From an uncultured Oxalobacter sp. (GTDB taxonomy: Bacteria; Pseudomonadota; Gammaproteobacteria; Burkholderiales; Burkholderiaceae_D): a DNA stretch of 64,000 nucleotides. Positions 27,660 to 36,651 of this stretch are shown in pieces. Every line of letters begins with the position of its first letter. Positions within the stretch are counted from its first letter, which is position 1. A model generated the notes under the pieces. The model searched no databases. It was not told the DNA's origin and worked only from the letters and a program-made list of their open reading frames with translations. The DNA lies in contig CAKQWF010000005.1 in the NCBI GenBank assembly GCA_934277985.1, positions 1 to 64,000 on the forward strand, in the 5' to 3' direction. The translations under genes and the position numbers were made by a program.

Positions 27660-28307
27660 TTATTTTTTGGCGGCGGACTGCTTGCCCGATGAGAGCTGCT
27701 TGTTTTTCTGCGCCAAGGCGTTGATCAGACCGTCGATACCCGAACGGCTGATTTCGCTGGCGAAAGTCCCCTTGTAGGTTTCGACCAGCCATGCGCCCAG
27801 CACATTGACGTCATAAATTTTCCAGCCGTTATCCGTTTTTTCCATGCGATAACTGAGTTCGATCGGATCGCCACCACGTGGCTGGATGATCCGGGAATAG
27901 ACTACGACATCTGTTGCATTCGGACTCATGCGCAATGGCTTGAATTCGAGGCGCTGATTGTCGATTTTGGAGACGGCGTTGGCATAGGTGTAAACCAGCA
28001 GATCACGAAATTCGCGGGTCAGCTGTTCCTTTTGTTCAGGCGTTGCTTGTCGCCAGTAACGACCTGCGGCCAGCGATGTCATGCGCTGGAAATTGACATG
28101 CGGGAAAATCGTGTTTTCAACCAGTGCATAAATCTGTTTCTGGTTGCCTTTCTTGATTTCCTTGTTTGCCTTTGCTGCATCCATGACTTCCTTGCTGATC
28201 CGTTTTACCAGGGCATCAGGCGCTTCCATTGCAGCATGGGCACTGGCGGCAAATCCCGCCATACAAAGTACCACCAGAAAGAGGTACCACTTTTTCAGAA
28301 TCTTCAT
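27660..28307 (-). CDS. mlaC: Periplasmic phospholipid carrier MlaC
   Basis: MlaC (Ttg2D, toluene-tolerance family) ferries phospholipids between MlaA at the outer membrane and MlaD at the inner membrane. The 215 residues begin with a clear signal peptide (LFLVVLCMAGFAASAHA) and contain the family blocks NTIFPHVNFQRMTSLAAGRYW-like region near 70-90, FRDLLVYTYANAV and DVNVLGAWLVETYKGTF. A lysine-rich C-terminus follows. Confidence 0.95.
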   Translation of the reverse strand: MKILKKWYLFLVVLCMAGFAASAHAAMEAPDALVKRISKEVMDAAKANKEIKKGNQKQIYALVENTIFPHVNFQRMTSLAAGRYWRQATPEQKEQLTREFRDLLVYTYANAVSKIDNQRLEFKPLRMSPNATDVVVYSRIIQPRGGDPIELSYRMEKTDNGWKIYDVNVLGAWLVETYKGTFASEISRSGIDGLINALAQKNKQLSSGKQSAAKK

Positions 28308-28333
28308 ATTATGAAACAGTTAAAAATTGAGGG

Positions 28334-29188
28334 TTAGTTGACATTGGGGGTTACCGCTTCCGCCGGAACGGGAATGGTCGCCTTTGCCGGTGCCTCTCCG
28401 GATTTGGCTGCTTTTGCCGGAGACTTGAGCGGAGCTACTGGCTCGGCAGGTTTGATAAACGGTTCCGATGCGGAGACTTCGACCCATTCACCATCATCGC
28501 CACTGTCCTTGCCATGAACCTGCTGGTAACGGCGTTGCAAGAAGGCGTCACGCATGAATTCGTATTTGTCCAGCGAGGCATCGTCGACCAGCGAGGAAGC
28601 ATCCAGCAGGGCGGCACGGTAATTGACGGCCCTTACGACGATACCGACGTTGCGAACGCTGATATTATCGACATAGGTCCATGGATCGCCATACCATTCG
28701 GCCGGCAGGGCGATTGTATCACGAAGGGTGGATGGCCCCAGAATCGGCAGAACCACGTACGGGCCTGCTTCCATGCCCCAGACGCCGAGCGTTTGCCCGA
28801 AGTCGGCGTGATGTTTCGTGAGCTGAAGATCAGAAGCGACATCGATAAGACCACCCAGACCGAAAATCGTGTTGACCGTAACACGAGTCACGTCGGAAAG
28901 TCCCTTTTGTCCTTCGCCTTGCAGGAAGTTGTTGAAAGCGGTCCATACGTCCGCAATGTTTCCGAAGAAGTTGGTTACGCCTGTCTGAACAATGTCTGGC
29001 AATACGTTTTTGTAGACGGTGGCTACCGGTTTGAAGATCACATTGTCGAATGCTTCATTGACACTGAACATGACACGGTTGTAGTTTTCGAACGGGTCGT
29101 TCGGATTGTTGGTGGCACAGCCGGTTGCCAGTAGTGTCGCGATTGTGGCGGCAATGACGGGTTTTGCTAGACGTTTCAGGCGGCTCAT
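28334..29188 (-). CDS. mlaA: Outer-membrane lipoprotein MlaA (VacJ)
   Basis: MlaA sits with porins in the outer membrane and removes misplaced phospholipids from the outer leaflet. The 284 residues begin with a lipoprotein signal ending in lipobox ATGC, followed by DPFENYNRVMFSVNEAFD and GVWGMEAGPYVVLPILGPST, both family signatures. The C-terminal 50 residues are a proline/alanine/lysine-rich tail not needed for the fold. It lies between mlaD and mlaC, the betaproteobacterial arrangement. Confidence 0.96.
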   Translation of the reverse strand: MSRLKRLAKPVIAATIATLLATGCATNNPNDPFENYNRVMFSVNEAFDNVIFKPVATVYKNVLPDIVQTGVTNFFGNIADVWTAFNNFLQGEGQKGLSDVTRVTVNTIFGLGGLIDVASDLQLTKHHADFGQTLGVWGMEAGPYVVLPILGPSTLRDTIALPAEWYGDPWTYVDNISVRNVGIVVRAVNYRAALLDASSLVDDASLDKYEFMRDAFLQRRYQQVHGKDSGDDGEWVEVSASEPFIKPAEPVAPLKSPAKAAKSGEAPAKATIPVPAEAVTPNVN

Positions 29189-29198
29189 AACGGTACCT

Positions 29199-29654
29199 TT
29201 ATTCTGCGGCTTTATTGTAAATAAATTGACTGATCAAATTTTCCAGAACGATAGCGGATTGTGTCATTTTGATCTGGTCGCCTGCCGCAAGATTGGCTTC
29301 ATCACCACCCGGTTCGATGCCGACATACTGTTCGCCCAGCAAGCCGGACGTCAGGATTTTTGCACTGCTGTCTTTCGGAAACTTGTAGCGTTCCTGCAAC
29401 TGGAGTGTGACGAGCGCACGATAATCCTGGTCATCGAAAGTGATGTCCCCTACCCGGCCGACAACCACACCGGCGCTTTTGACCGGAGCGCGTGGTTTCA
29501 AACCGCCAATATTGTCGAAGCGTGAAGAAACAGTATAGGTTTTCTCGAAAGAGAAAGAACTCATATTGCCGGCCTTGAGAGCAAGGAACATCAGTGCGAC
29601 GGCACCGAGCAATACGAAAAGGCCTACCCAGATATCAAAAGATTTACGCTGCAT
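29199..29654 (-). CDS. mlaD: MCE-domain protein MlaD
   Basis: MlaD is the inner-membrane-anchored, hexameric substrate-binding ring of the Mla transporter. The 151 residues show one N-terminal helix (VGLFVLLGAVALMFLALK) and an MCE domain with FDNIGGLKPRAPVKSAGVVV, AKILTSGLLGEQYVGIEPGG and a C-terminal helix LENLISQFIYN. The gap to mlaE is 86 bases, longer than others in the operon, but I see no promoter or terminator there. Confidence 0.96.
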   Translation of the reverse strand: MQRKSFDIWVGLFVLLGAVALMFLALKAGNMSSFSFEKTYTVSSRFDNIGGLKPRAPVKSAGVVVGRVGDITFDDQDYRALVTLQLQERYKFPKDSSAKILTSGLLGEQYVGIEPGGDEANLAAGDQIKMTQSAIVLENLISQFIYNKAAE

Positions 29655-29740
29655 GAATTTATACCTTTGTCAATGCATCCGCTTTTCAATAAAACCAATT
29701 ATAAGGTTGATTGTGTCTTATCCAAAAGATGAAATGGAAA

Positions 29741-30517
29741 TTAGTTGAACATTAGCGCCGTCATGATGAAATCCAGCCACAAAACAAGCAGTGACGAATA
29801 CACAACAGTTCTCGTCGTTGCGCTGGAAACGCCTTCCGGGGTCGGTTTCGATTCATAGCCCTGAAACAGCGCCATGAATGTGACGGCGAAACCGAAAATA
29901 ATACTTTTGATGACGCCATTGCCGATATCGTTCCAGATGTCGACACCTTCCTGCATTTGCGACCAGAAAGCACCGTCATCGACGCCGATCAGTATGACGC
30001 CGACGATATAACCGCCTATCACACCGGCCGCACAGAAAAGGGTAGCCAGAATCGGCATGGAAATAATACCTGCCCAAAAGCGTGGCGCCAGAATGCGTTT
30101 GACGGGGTTGACCGCCATCATGTCCATGGCCGAAAGTTGCTCACCGGCTTTCATCAAACCGATTTCTGCCGTCAGTGAGGTACCCGCCCTGCCTGCATAG
30201 AGCAAGGCTGTGACGACAGGTCCCAGTTCACGTGTCAGCGCCAGGGCGACCAGTACGCCGAGCGCCTGTTCCGAACCGTATCGCACGAGAATGTAATATC
30301 CCTGAAGTCCCAGCACGAAACCGACGAAGAGTCCTGACACGCAGATGATGACCAGCGACTTGTTGCCGATAAAGAAAATCTGGTCCGTGATCAGGCGCGG
30401 ACGACGCAGAAGTTGAGGCAGCCCGCGCAGAAGCGACAGGAAAAGACGGGTAGCATAGCCGATATCGTCAATGGCCTTGCGGGTTCTGAACCCCAGATTG
30501 CTGATGAAATTGCTCAT
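29741..30517 (-). CDS. mlaE: ABC transporter permease MlaE
   Basis: MlaE is the membrane permease of the Mla phospholipid transporter. The 258 residues have the typical amphipathic opening helix and about five membrane spans; TALLYAGRAGTSLTAEIGLM and the EQLSAMDMMAVNPV coupling region are hallmarks. It overlaps mlaF by four bases, showing translational coupling. Confidence 0.96.
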   Translation of the reverse strand: MSNFISNLGFRTRKAIDDIGYATRLFLSLLRGLPQLLRRPRLITDQIFFIGNKSLVIICVSGLFVGFVLGLQGYYILVRYGSEQALGVLVALALTRELGPVVTALLYAGRAGTSLTAEIGLMKAGEQLSAMDMMAVNPVKRILAPRFWAGIISMPILATLFCAAGVIGGYIVGVILIGVDDGAFWSQMQEGVDIWNDIGNGVIKSIIFGFAVTFMALFQGYESKPTPEGVSSATTRTVVYSSLLVLWLDFIMTALMFN

Positions 30518-31317
30518 GATGCTTTCTCCAGCCCAAGATCGGCAGCGATGGACGATCCCGGATAATGGAAGGGGACCGGACCGTCGGTTTCCGCGTGAAC
30601 GAACTGGTGAACATACGGATCGGTCGATTCCATCATTTCCGCCGGCGTACCATGGGCGACGATTTTTCCGGCAGAAATGAAATAGACATAATCGGCGATG
30701 GAAAACGATTCCGTCACGTCATGCGAAACCAGAACGGATGTCGAATGCAAGGCATTGTTCAGATTGCGGATGAGGTTGGCGGTCACGCCCATCGAAATGG
30801 GATCCAGACCTGCGAACGGTTCGTCGTACAGAATCAGTTGCGGATCGAGCGCGATGGCGCGTGCCAGTGCGACCCTGCGGGCCATACCGCCGGAAATCTC
30901 GCTTGGCATCAGTCTGGCCGCGTTGCGCAATCCTACGGCGTTGAGCTTCATCAATACCAGATCGTGGATCAGTTCTTCCGGAAGATTGGTTTGTTCGCGC
31001 AGCGGAAAAGCCACGTTTTCGAACACGGACAGATCGGTAAACAGGGCGCCATACTGGAAAAGCATGCCCATTTTGCGTCTGAGCCGGTAAAGTGCGGCGG
31101 TTTCCAGTGTCTGCACGGCTTCGCCGTCGACGATCACGTCGCCCTTTTGCGGAATCAGCTGACCGCCGATCAGGCGGAGTATGGTTGTCTTGCCGGAACC
31201 TGAACCTCCCATAATGGCAACCACCTTCCCGCGAGGAAAGGTCATGTTGATGCCCGAGAGGATTTCACGGTCGCCATATCCGAAGACAAGGTCACGAATT
31301 TCAACGATATTGGACAC
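30514..31317 (-). CDS. mlaF: ABC transporter ATP-binding protein MlaF
   Basis: MlaF is the ATPase of the Mla phospholipid transporter. The 267 residues hold Walker A GGSGSGKTT, signature EISGGMARRVALARAI, Walker B LILYDEPFAGLDPI and switch His in LVSHDVTESF. It is the first gene of the run mlaF-E-D-A-C-B, exporter pair, murA, his, HIT, all on the minus strand with short gaps. The 88 bases between it and the ettA stop would contain the first promoter. Confidence 0.96.
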   Translation of the reverse strand: MSNIVEIRDLVFGYGDREILSGINMTFPRGKVVAIMGGSGSGKTTILRLIGGQLIPQKGDVIVDGEAVQTLETAALYRLRRKMGMLFQYGALFTDLSVFENVAFPLREQTNLPEELIHDLVLMKLNAVGLRNAARLMPSEISGGMARRVALARAIALDPQLILYDEPFAGLDPISMGVTANLIRNLNNALHSTSVLVSHDVTESFSIADYVYFISAGKIVAHGTPAEMMESTDPYVHQFVHAETDGPVPFHYPGSSIAADLGLEKAS

Positions 31318-31405
31318 AGTACGGTTTCTGGTTAAAGTGGATTATGTATTGTAAACCAACGCATGATGCCGTAAAAAGCCTTTGCGGTATGCATGCCATG
31401 CAAAT

Positions 31406-33073
31406 TCAGCGTGTGACCGGCTTGTAACGCAGGCGCTTGGGTTTCGCTCCTTCTTCACCCAGACGTTTGCGTTTGTCGGCTTCATATTCCTGATAGTTGC
31501 CCTCGAAGAAGGTGACTTGCGAGTTTCCCTCGAATGCCAGAATGTGTGTGGCGATTCGATCGAGGAACCAGCGGTCATGGGAAATCACGATGACGCTTCC
31601 GGCAAATTCCAGCAACGCATCTTCAAGAGCACGCAGGGTTTCGACATCGAGGTCGTTGGAAGGTTCGTCCAGCAACAGGACATTACCCCCTTTCATCAGC
31701 ATTTTTGCCAGATGCAGTCGGCCACGTTCCCCACCGGAGAGATTGCCGACTTTTTTCTGCTGGTCGCTGCCCTTGAAATTGAATCGTCCCAGATAGGCGC
31801 GAGCATTCATTTCGAAGCGGCCGACCGAAATCAGATCGGTGCCGTTGCTGATGTCTTCGAAAACGGTTTTGTCGTTATCCAGACTTTCCCTTGCCTGATC
31901 GACAAGTGAAAGTCTGACGGTTTTCCCGATAACGATTTCACCCTGATCAGGATGTTCCTGACCTGCGATCATGCGGAACAGCGTGGATTTGCCCGCGCCG
32001 TTCGGACCGATGACGCCGACGATGGCGCCGGCGGGTATGGTGAAACTCAGGTCATCGATGAGCATGCGATCGCCGAAACTCTTGCGGACATGGCGGAATT
32101 CGATCACGTCGTTTCCGAGTCTTTCGGCAACCGGAATGAAAATTTCCTGCGTTTCGTTACGTTTCTGGTATTCGTATTCGGACAATTCGTTAAAGCGTGC
32201 CAGACGTGCCTTGCTTTTGGCTTGTCGTCCTTTCGGGTTCTGGCGTACCCATTCCAGTTCTTTCGCAATGGTTTTCTGACGTGCCGATTCTTTCTGTTCT
32301 TCCTGTTTCAGACGCAGGTTTTTCTGGTCGAGCCATGAGCTGTAATTGCCCTTCCATGGAATACCCTGCCCCCTGTCGAGCTCCAGAATCCATTCGGCGG
32401 CATTGTCGAGGAAATAGCGGTCATGGGTGATAGCGACTACAGTACCCGGAAAACGGTGCAGGAACTGTTCCAGCCATTCGACGGATTCAGCATCAAGGTG
32501 GTTGGTCGGTTCATCTAGCAGCAGCATGTCCGGTTTGGACAACAACAGGCGACAAAGTGCCACGCGTCGTTTTTCACCGCCAGAGAGGATTTTGATCTTT
32601 GCATCCCATGGTGGCAGTCGCAATGCATCGGCCGCCATTTCCATTTGCTGTTCTGTCTTGCCGCCGTCGGCAGCGGCGATAATGGCTTCAAGACGTGCCT
32701 GTTCGCTGGCCAATGCATCGAAATCGGCATCCGGTTCTGCATATGCGGCATACACGGCATCCAGTTTTTTTTGCGCTTCGATGATTTCGCCCAAACCGGA
32801 TTCAACCGCTTCACGTACAGTCTGTTCGGGATCGAGTTCCGGTTCTTGTGGCATATAGCCGATCCGTATCCCCGGCATCGGTATGGCTTCGCCCAGAATG
32901 TCGTTGTCCAGCCCAGCCATGATTTTCAGAAGCGTCGATTTTCCGGAACCGTTCAGACCGAGTACGCCGATTTTGGCACCCGGAAAAAAGGATAGCGAAA
33001 TGTCTTTCAGTATCTGGCGTTTCGGCGGAACGATTTTGCCGACACGGTTCATTGTAAAAACGTATTGAGCCAT
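31406..33073 (-). CDS. ettA: Energy-dependent translational throttle protein EttA
   Basis: EttA is an ABC-F ATPase that binds the ribosomal E site and restrains the first elongation step when ADP is high. The 555 residues equal the E. coli length. Two ATPase domains are complete: Walker A GLNGSGKST and GPNGAGKST, signatures LSGGEKRR and LSGGERGR, and Walker B boxes LLLDEPTNHLD and LLLDEPSNDLD. The linker between them, with its charged RLKQEEQKESARQ helix, is the tRNA-interacting segment. The start at 33073 (MAQYVFTMNRV) is set by the family; the frame stays open to 33310 by chance. Confidence 0.97.
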   Translation of the reverse strand: MAQYVFTMNRVGKIVPPKRQILKDISLSFFPGAKIGVLGLNGSGKSTLLKIMAGLDNDILGEAIPMPGIRIGYMPQEPELDPEQTVREAVESGLGEIIEAQKKLDAVYAAYAEPDADFDALASEQARLEAIIAAADGGKTEQQMEMAADALRLPPWDAKIKILSGGEKRRVALCRLLLSKPDMLLLDEPTNHLDAESVEWLEQFLHRFPGTVVAITHDRYFLDNAAEWILELDRGQGIPWKGNYSSWLDQKNLRLKQEEQKESARQKTIAKELEWVRQNPKGRQAKSKARLARFNELSEYEYQKRNETQEIFIPVAERLGNDVIEFRHVRKSFGDRMLIDDLSFTIPAGAIVGVIGPNGAGKSTLFRMIAGQEHPDQGEIVIGKTVRLSLVDQARESLDNDKTVFEDISNGTDLISVGRFEMNARAYLGRFNFKGSDQQKKVGNLSGGERGRLHLAKMLMKGGNVLLLDEPSNDLDVETLRALEDALLEFAGSVIVISHDRWFLDRIATHILAFEGNSQVTFFEGNYQEYEADKRKRLGEEGAKPKRLRYKPVTR

Positions 33074-33274
33074 AGTAACCGTACAAAAAAGAAAAGAAGA
33101 TGCGGATGTCTGCAAACTGCTAAAAATAGCATGTGCGAAAAACTTGCGCAAACCGGCCGTTGCGAAAAAACGGCCCGGGAAATTCAGGCAATTATGCCCA
33201 ATTGGATAAAAATGAGGCATATTTATTTGCTTTTCCGGCAAGTTTATCCTATCGTGCGAACGTGATAACAAGAA

Positions 33275-35164
33275 ATGGGTACAGAATTGGCACTGAAACC
33301 TGAAAAACACGGCATGATGGCAATGACGATTGCCGCGATCGGGATCGTGTACGGTGACATTGGAACCAGTCCGCTATACACCATGAAAGCGGTGTTCATC
33401 GAGGAACATGGACTGGCGCTGATTCCCGAAAACATCATCGGCGTTATTTCGCTGATTATCTGGGGACTGATCGCCGTGGTCAGTCTCAAGTACGTCTATA
33501 TGATGCTCAAGGCGGACAACCGTGGCGAAGGCGGCATACTGGCGCTGGTTGCGCTGGCGCACAATGCGTTGCCGCTCAAGTCGAAATGGCATGTGCCGTT
33601 GCTGATGATGGGCGTATTCGGGGCTGCTCTTTTTTACGGAGACAGTGTCATCACACCCGCTATTTCGGTATTGTCCGCGACAGAAGGGCTGGAAGTGGCG
33701 ACGCCCTTTTTCAAGCCGTATATCGTGCCGATTGCGATAGCCATTCTGGTCGTTTTGTATGCGATCCAGTCAACCGGTACCGCAGGCATCGGCAAATGGG
33801 TCGGTCCACTGATGATTATCTGGTTTCTGACGTTGGCGGTCATGGGAATCGTCAACATCATCGAGGCGCCCCAGATACTGGTGGCGCTCAATCCGTTACA
33901 TGCTTGGACGTTCATGCATGAAAATGCGGCGATCGCTTTTATCGCGCTGGGTGCAATTGTGCTGGCGTTTACCGGTGCCGAAGCATTGTATGCCGATATG
34001 GGGCATTTCGGTTCCGGACCGATCCGGCGTGCATGGTTCATGCTGGTTTTTCCTGCGTTGTCCCTGAACTATCTGGGGCAGGGTGGCTTGCTGTTATCGA
34101 ATCCCGCAGCGATTTCCAATCCGTTTTTCCAGCAGCTTGGTTCATGGAGCATTTATCTGCTGGTATTCATTTCGACCATAGCGGTCGTGGTGGCGTCGCA
34201 GGCAACCATTTCAGGCGCTTTTTCGATTACCAGGCAGGCGATCGGTCTCGGACTTTTGCCCAGAATGAAGATTGTGCATACATCGGCTTCCGAAATTGGG
34301 CAAATCTATATGCCGACCGTCAACTGGCTTCAGATGGCAGCGGTATTGCTGGCGATCGTGGGATTCGGTTCGTCGGATAATCTGGCCGGGGCCTACGGGA
34401 TTGCCGTGACAGGTACCATGACCATTACGACGATCCTGCTCTTTTTCGTGATGTACTATCACTGGAAACTCAATATCCTCGCTTCCCTGATGGTCGCGTC
34501 CTGTTTCTTTGTCATCGACATTTTCCTGTTTTCGTCCAATGTTCTGAAAATCACGAGTGGTGGCTGGTTCCCGCTGGTACTCGGCATCATGCTGTATATT
34601 CTGATGCTGACCTGGCGGCGTGGCAGGAAACTGGTCGGCGCCAGCCAGAAAAGGCATGCGATACCACTGGAGTCTTTTCTGGAATCACTCTTTTTTTCAC
34701 CGCCCCAGCGCGTCAAGGGAACGGCGGTTTTTCTGCGTGGTGAGAGTGACGGTGTGCCGCAGGCCTTGTTGCACAACCTCTCGCATAACAAGGTGTTGCA
34801 TGAACGTGTGTTTTTCCTGACGATCCATATCCGGGAAGTTCCATGGGTTCCGAGGTGGGAGCGTATCCAGATTCATGAACTGGGACACCAGTGTTACCAG
34901 ATCGATGTGTATTACGGTTTCAAGAACGAACCGGATATTCCGAAAGTTCTTGAATTGTGTCAGGAGCATGGATACAGTTTCGACATGATGTCCACATCGT
35001 TTTTCGTTTCGCGCCAGACGCTGATCCCGTCACCGAAATCAGGCATGGTCAAATGGCGTGAGCATCTGTTTATCTGGATTTCCCGCAATGCACGCAGCGC
35101 GGCGGATTACTACCAGATTCCGACCAATCGCGTCATCGAACTCGGCGCTCGGGTGGAAATATGA
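33275..35164 (+). CDS. kup: Low-affinity potassium transport protein Kup
   Basis: Kup takes up K+ with protons. The 629 residues show the first-helix signature GIVYGDIGTSPLYTM, about 12 membrane spans in the first 430 residues, and a cytoplasmic C-terminal domain of about 200 residues with VPRWERIQIHELG. The 201-base gap before it holds its promoter, but I see neither a clear box nor a riboswitch fold. A strong terminator begins at its stop codon. Confidence 0.96.
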   Translation: MGTELALKPEKHGMMAMTIAAIGIVYGDIGTSPLYTMKAVFIEEHGLALIPENIIGVISLIIWGLIAVVSLKYVYMMLKADNRGEGGILALVALAHNALPLKSKWHVPLLMMGVFGAALFYGDSVITPAISVLSATEGLEVATPFFKPYIVPIAIAILVVLYAIQSTGTAGIGKWVGPLMIIWFLTLAVMGIVNIIEAPQILVALNPLHAWTFMHENAAIAFIALGAIVLAFTGAEALYADMGHFGSGPIRRAWFMLVFPALSLNYLGQGGLLLSNPAAISNPFFQQLGSWSIYLLVFISTIAVVVASQATISGAFSITRQAIGLGLLPRMKIVHTSASEIGQIYMPTVNWLQMAAVLLAIVGFGSSDNLAGAYGIAVTGTMTITTILLFFVMYYHWKLNILASLMVASCFFVIDIFLFSSNVLKITSGGWFPLVLGIMLYILMLTWRRGRKLVGASQKRHAIPLESFLESLFFSPPQRVKGTAVFLRGESDGVPQALLHNLSHNKVLHERVFFLTIHIREVPWVPRWERIQIHELGHQCYQIDVYYGFKNEPDIPKVLELCQEHGYSFDMMSTSFFVSRQTLIPSPKSGMVKWREHLFIWISRNARSAADYYQIPTNRVIELGARVEI

Positions 35165-35190
35165 AAAAGCCGGCGAAAGCCGGCTTTTTT
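35164..35190. terminator. Bidirectional terminator between kup and the flavodoxin/ferredoxin gene
   Basis: AAAAAGCCGGC and GCCGGCTTTTTT pair with a short GAAA loop (GCCGGC at 35169-35174 and 35179-35184), directly after the kup stop and 10 bases from the stop of the convergent gene. A and T runs lie on both sides. Confidence 0.9.
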
Positions 35191-35199
35191 ACAAATACG

Positions 35200-35982
35200 T
35201 CAGAGAAACAGTTCCGGTTCCTTGCGACGACTGAAACGTTCGATGAATTTGCTTTTGAATTTTTCGTAGTCAGCACCGCGGTATTGTCTGGATTCACTTG
35301 GACAGGCGTTGATACAGGCGCCGCATGACATGCACAGGTTTTCATCAGTCCGGGTTGCCGTTTCGGTGACGGTAATGGCGTTGACAGGGCAGATCTGGGC
35401 GCAGGTGCCGCACAGTGCGCAATCGTCTCCGGAAGACGGTTTCATCGGTACGGAACGCGCTTCCTTGTAAGGGAAATTGCCCTTGACCTGAAATGGGACG
35501 AACGCATCGGCTTTCGTAAGTGTCTGCAGTTTTTCCGCGCAACGCCGGGTGAACTCACGTATCAGTGCCAGATCGTGTTCGTCCGGTCTGTCGGTCGCGA
35601 CTTGTGGAAAGATGGAATGGCGTGCGATGAAAGTCGCGGCGCCGATCACGAAGAAGCCGTTTTCTTCAAGCAGTGTTTTCAGCTCCAGCAAGGCGTCGTC
35701 ATACTCGCGGTTGCCATATACGACTACCGCAATGGCCGGCGTTTTGTTTCCTTTCAGGTGTGCAAGGCTTTGGGTGCAGTATCCAGGCAAGTGGCCATTG
35801 TAAACCGGCATGGCCACGACGGTCAGATGATCCTGTGCAATGGATAAATCCTCTTTGAGAGGATGCAACAGCAAATTGTGATCGTTTGAACGGACCGACA
35901 GGTTTTTTCCGATGGTTTCGATGACTTTTCTGGTGGTTCCGGTAGCGCTGAAATAAACGAGCTCTGTTTCGCCCAATTGCAT
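35200..35982 (-). CDS. EFR1-type flavodoxin/ferredoxin fusion protein
   Basis: A 260-residue redox protein. The N-terminal half is flavodoxin-like with FSATGTTRKVIE (11-22) as the FMN phosphate loop. The C-terminal part holds two 4Fe-4S clusters: CALCGTCAQICP near 190 and CMSCGACINACP near 220. Such EFR1-family proteins are common in anaerobes; partners are generally unknown. It is divergent from a MarR gene with an operator-like palindrome between, so it is probably under that regulator's control. Confidence 0.88.
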   Translation of the reverse strand: MQLGETELVYFSATGTTRKVIETIGKNLSVRSNDHNLLLHPLKEDLSIAQDHLTVVAMPVYNGHLPGYCTQSLAHLKGNKTPAIAVVVYGNREYDDALLELKTLLEENGFFVIGAATFIARHSIFPQVATDRPDEHDLALIREFTRRCAEKLQTLTKADAFVPFQVKGNFPYKEARSVPMKPSSGDDCALCGTCAQICPVNAITVTETATRTDENLCMSCGACINACPSESRQYRGADYEKFKSKFIERFSRRKEPELFL

Positions 35983-36055
35983 CTTCGTCTCCTTTTCCTG
36001 ATGGCTGCGATGATATGGAAAGTATATATGATCGTGACGGTCAATTCTGTTATTT

Positions 36056-36083
36056 CCTGTATTTCACCGAAAAGAAATACAGG
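36056..36083. repeat. 10-base inverted repeat upstream of flavodoxin/ferredoxin gene
   Basis: CCTGTATTTC (36056-36065) and GAAATACAGG (36074-36083) pair perfectly with eight bases between, 74 bases before the start of the minus-strand gene. No T run follows on either strand. It could be a second regulator site or a hairpin in the leader. Confidence 0.6.
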
Positions 36084-36147
36084 CTTTCACCAAGTATGCC
36101 TGCTACTTGAAATCGGTTTTTGTGCGCGATAATATTTTCTCTTGCAA

Positions 36148-36167
36148 ATAATTTGAATGCAAATTAT
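36148..36167. promoter_or_regulatory. Probable MarR operator
   Basis: ATAATTTG (36148-36155), a four-base spacer, and CAAATTAT (36160-36167) form a perfect AT-rich palindrome, the size and base make-up expected of a MarR-family site. It ends 9 bases before the MarR ATG, where it would block transcription or initiation. The motif TGCAAAT also recurs as a direct repeat 15 bases apart around it. Binding by the adjacent regulator is inference. Confidence 0.6.
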
Positions 36168-36176
36168 ATCCGTGCA

Positions 36177-36635
36177 ATGGATGAATACGATCGCAAGAGA
36201 ATGAAACTGATGATGTCGCTGACGCAGACATCGAAAGCTTACAAAACGATCGCGGACAAGCGCGTATCGGGATTCGGCCTGTCGCAGGCGATGGCCCTGC
36301 CTGCCGTGATGATCAGCCGGATGGGCAATCATGTACGACTAAGCGATGTGGCTGAATGGCTCGATCTGGCTCCGTCTTCGCTGGTCAGGGTAATGGATCA
36401 GTTAAGCGAGGCCGGTCTTTTGGTCAGAACCGAGGATGGCAACGACCGTCGCGTCAAGATTCTTGCGTTGACGGAGGCCGGTATGCAAAAAGTAGATATG
36501 ATCGAGCAGGCATTTGCGCCGTTTCGTCGCGAATTGCTCAAGGATGTGACGGAAGCCGATATCGAGGCTTGCCAGCGTGTTCTGGATGCACTTGGCAAGG
36601 CGGTCAAGTGCTATGACGGATCGCAAAAGCGGTAA
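36177..36635 (+). CDS. MarR family transcriptional regulator
   Basis: A 152-residue winged-helix regulator. The DNA-binding part reads VRLSDVAEWLDLAPSSLVRV (helix-turn-helix), then the wing GLLVRTEDGNDRRVKILALT with the family's conserved D-x-R-x-x motif. N- and C-terminal helices would form the dimer. The start at 36177 lies just after the palindrome; a frame start at 36120 would place the operator inside the gene and is less likely. It probably represses itself and the divergent flavodoxin/ferredoxin gene; the ligand is unknown. Confidence 0.9.
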   Translation: MDEYDRKRMKLMMSLTQTSKAYKTIADKRVSGFGLSQAMALPAVMISRMGNHVRLSDVAEWLDLAPSSLVRVMDQLSEAGLLVRTEDGNDRRVKILALTEAGMQKVDMIEQAFAPFRRELLKDVTEADIEACQRVLDALGKAVKCYDGSQKR

Positions 36636-36651
36636 TTGCGTTTTTTCTCAG

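Noticed and set aside
33074-33274. A riboswitch upstream of kup
   Set aside because: No conserved stems or c-di-AMP-type motif could be made out in the 201 bases.
33074-33310. Extension of EttA by 79 residues
   Set aside because: The family starts at MAQYVF and the extension covers the divergent kup promoter region.
36056-36083. The inverted repeat as a terminator
   Set aside because: It is in a divergent promoter region and has no T run on either strand.
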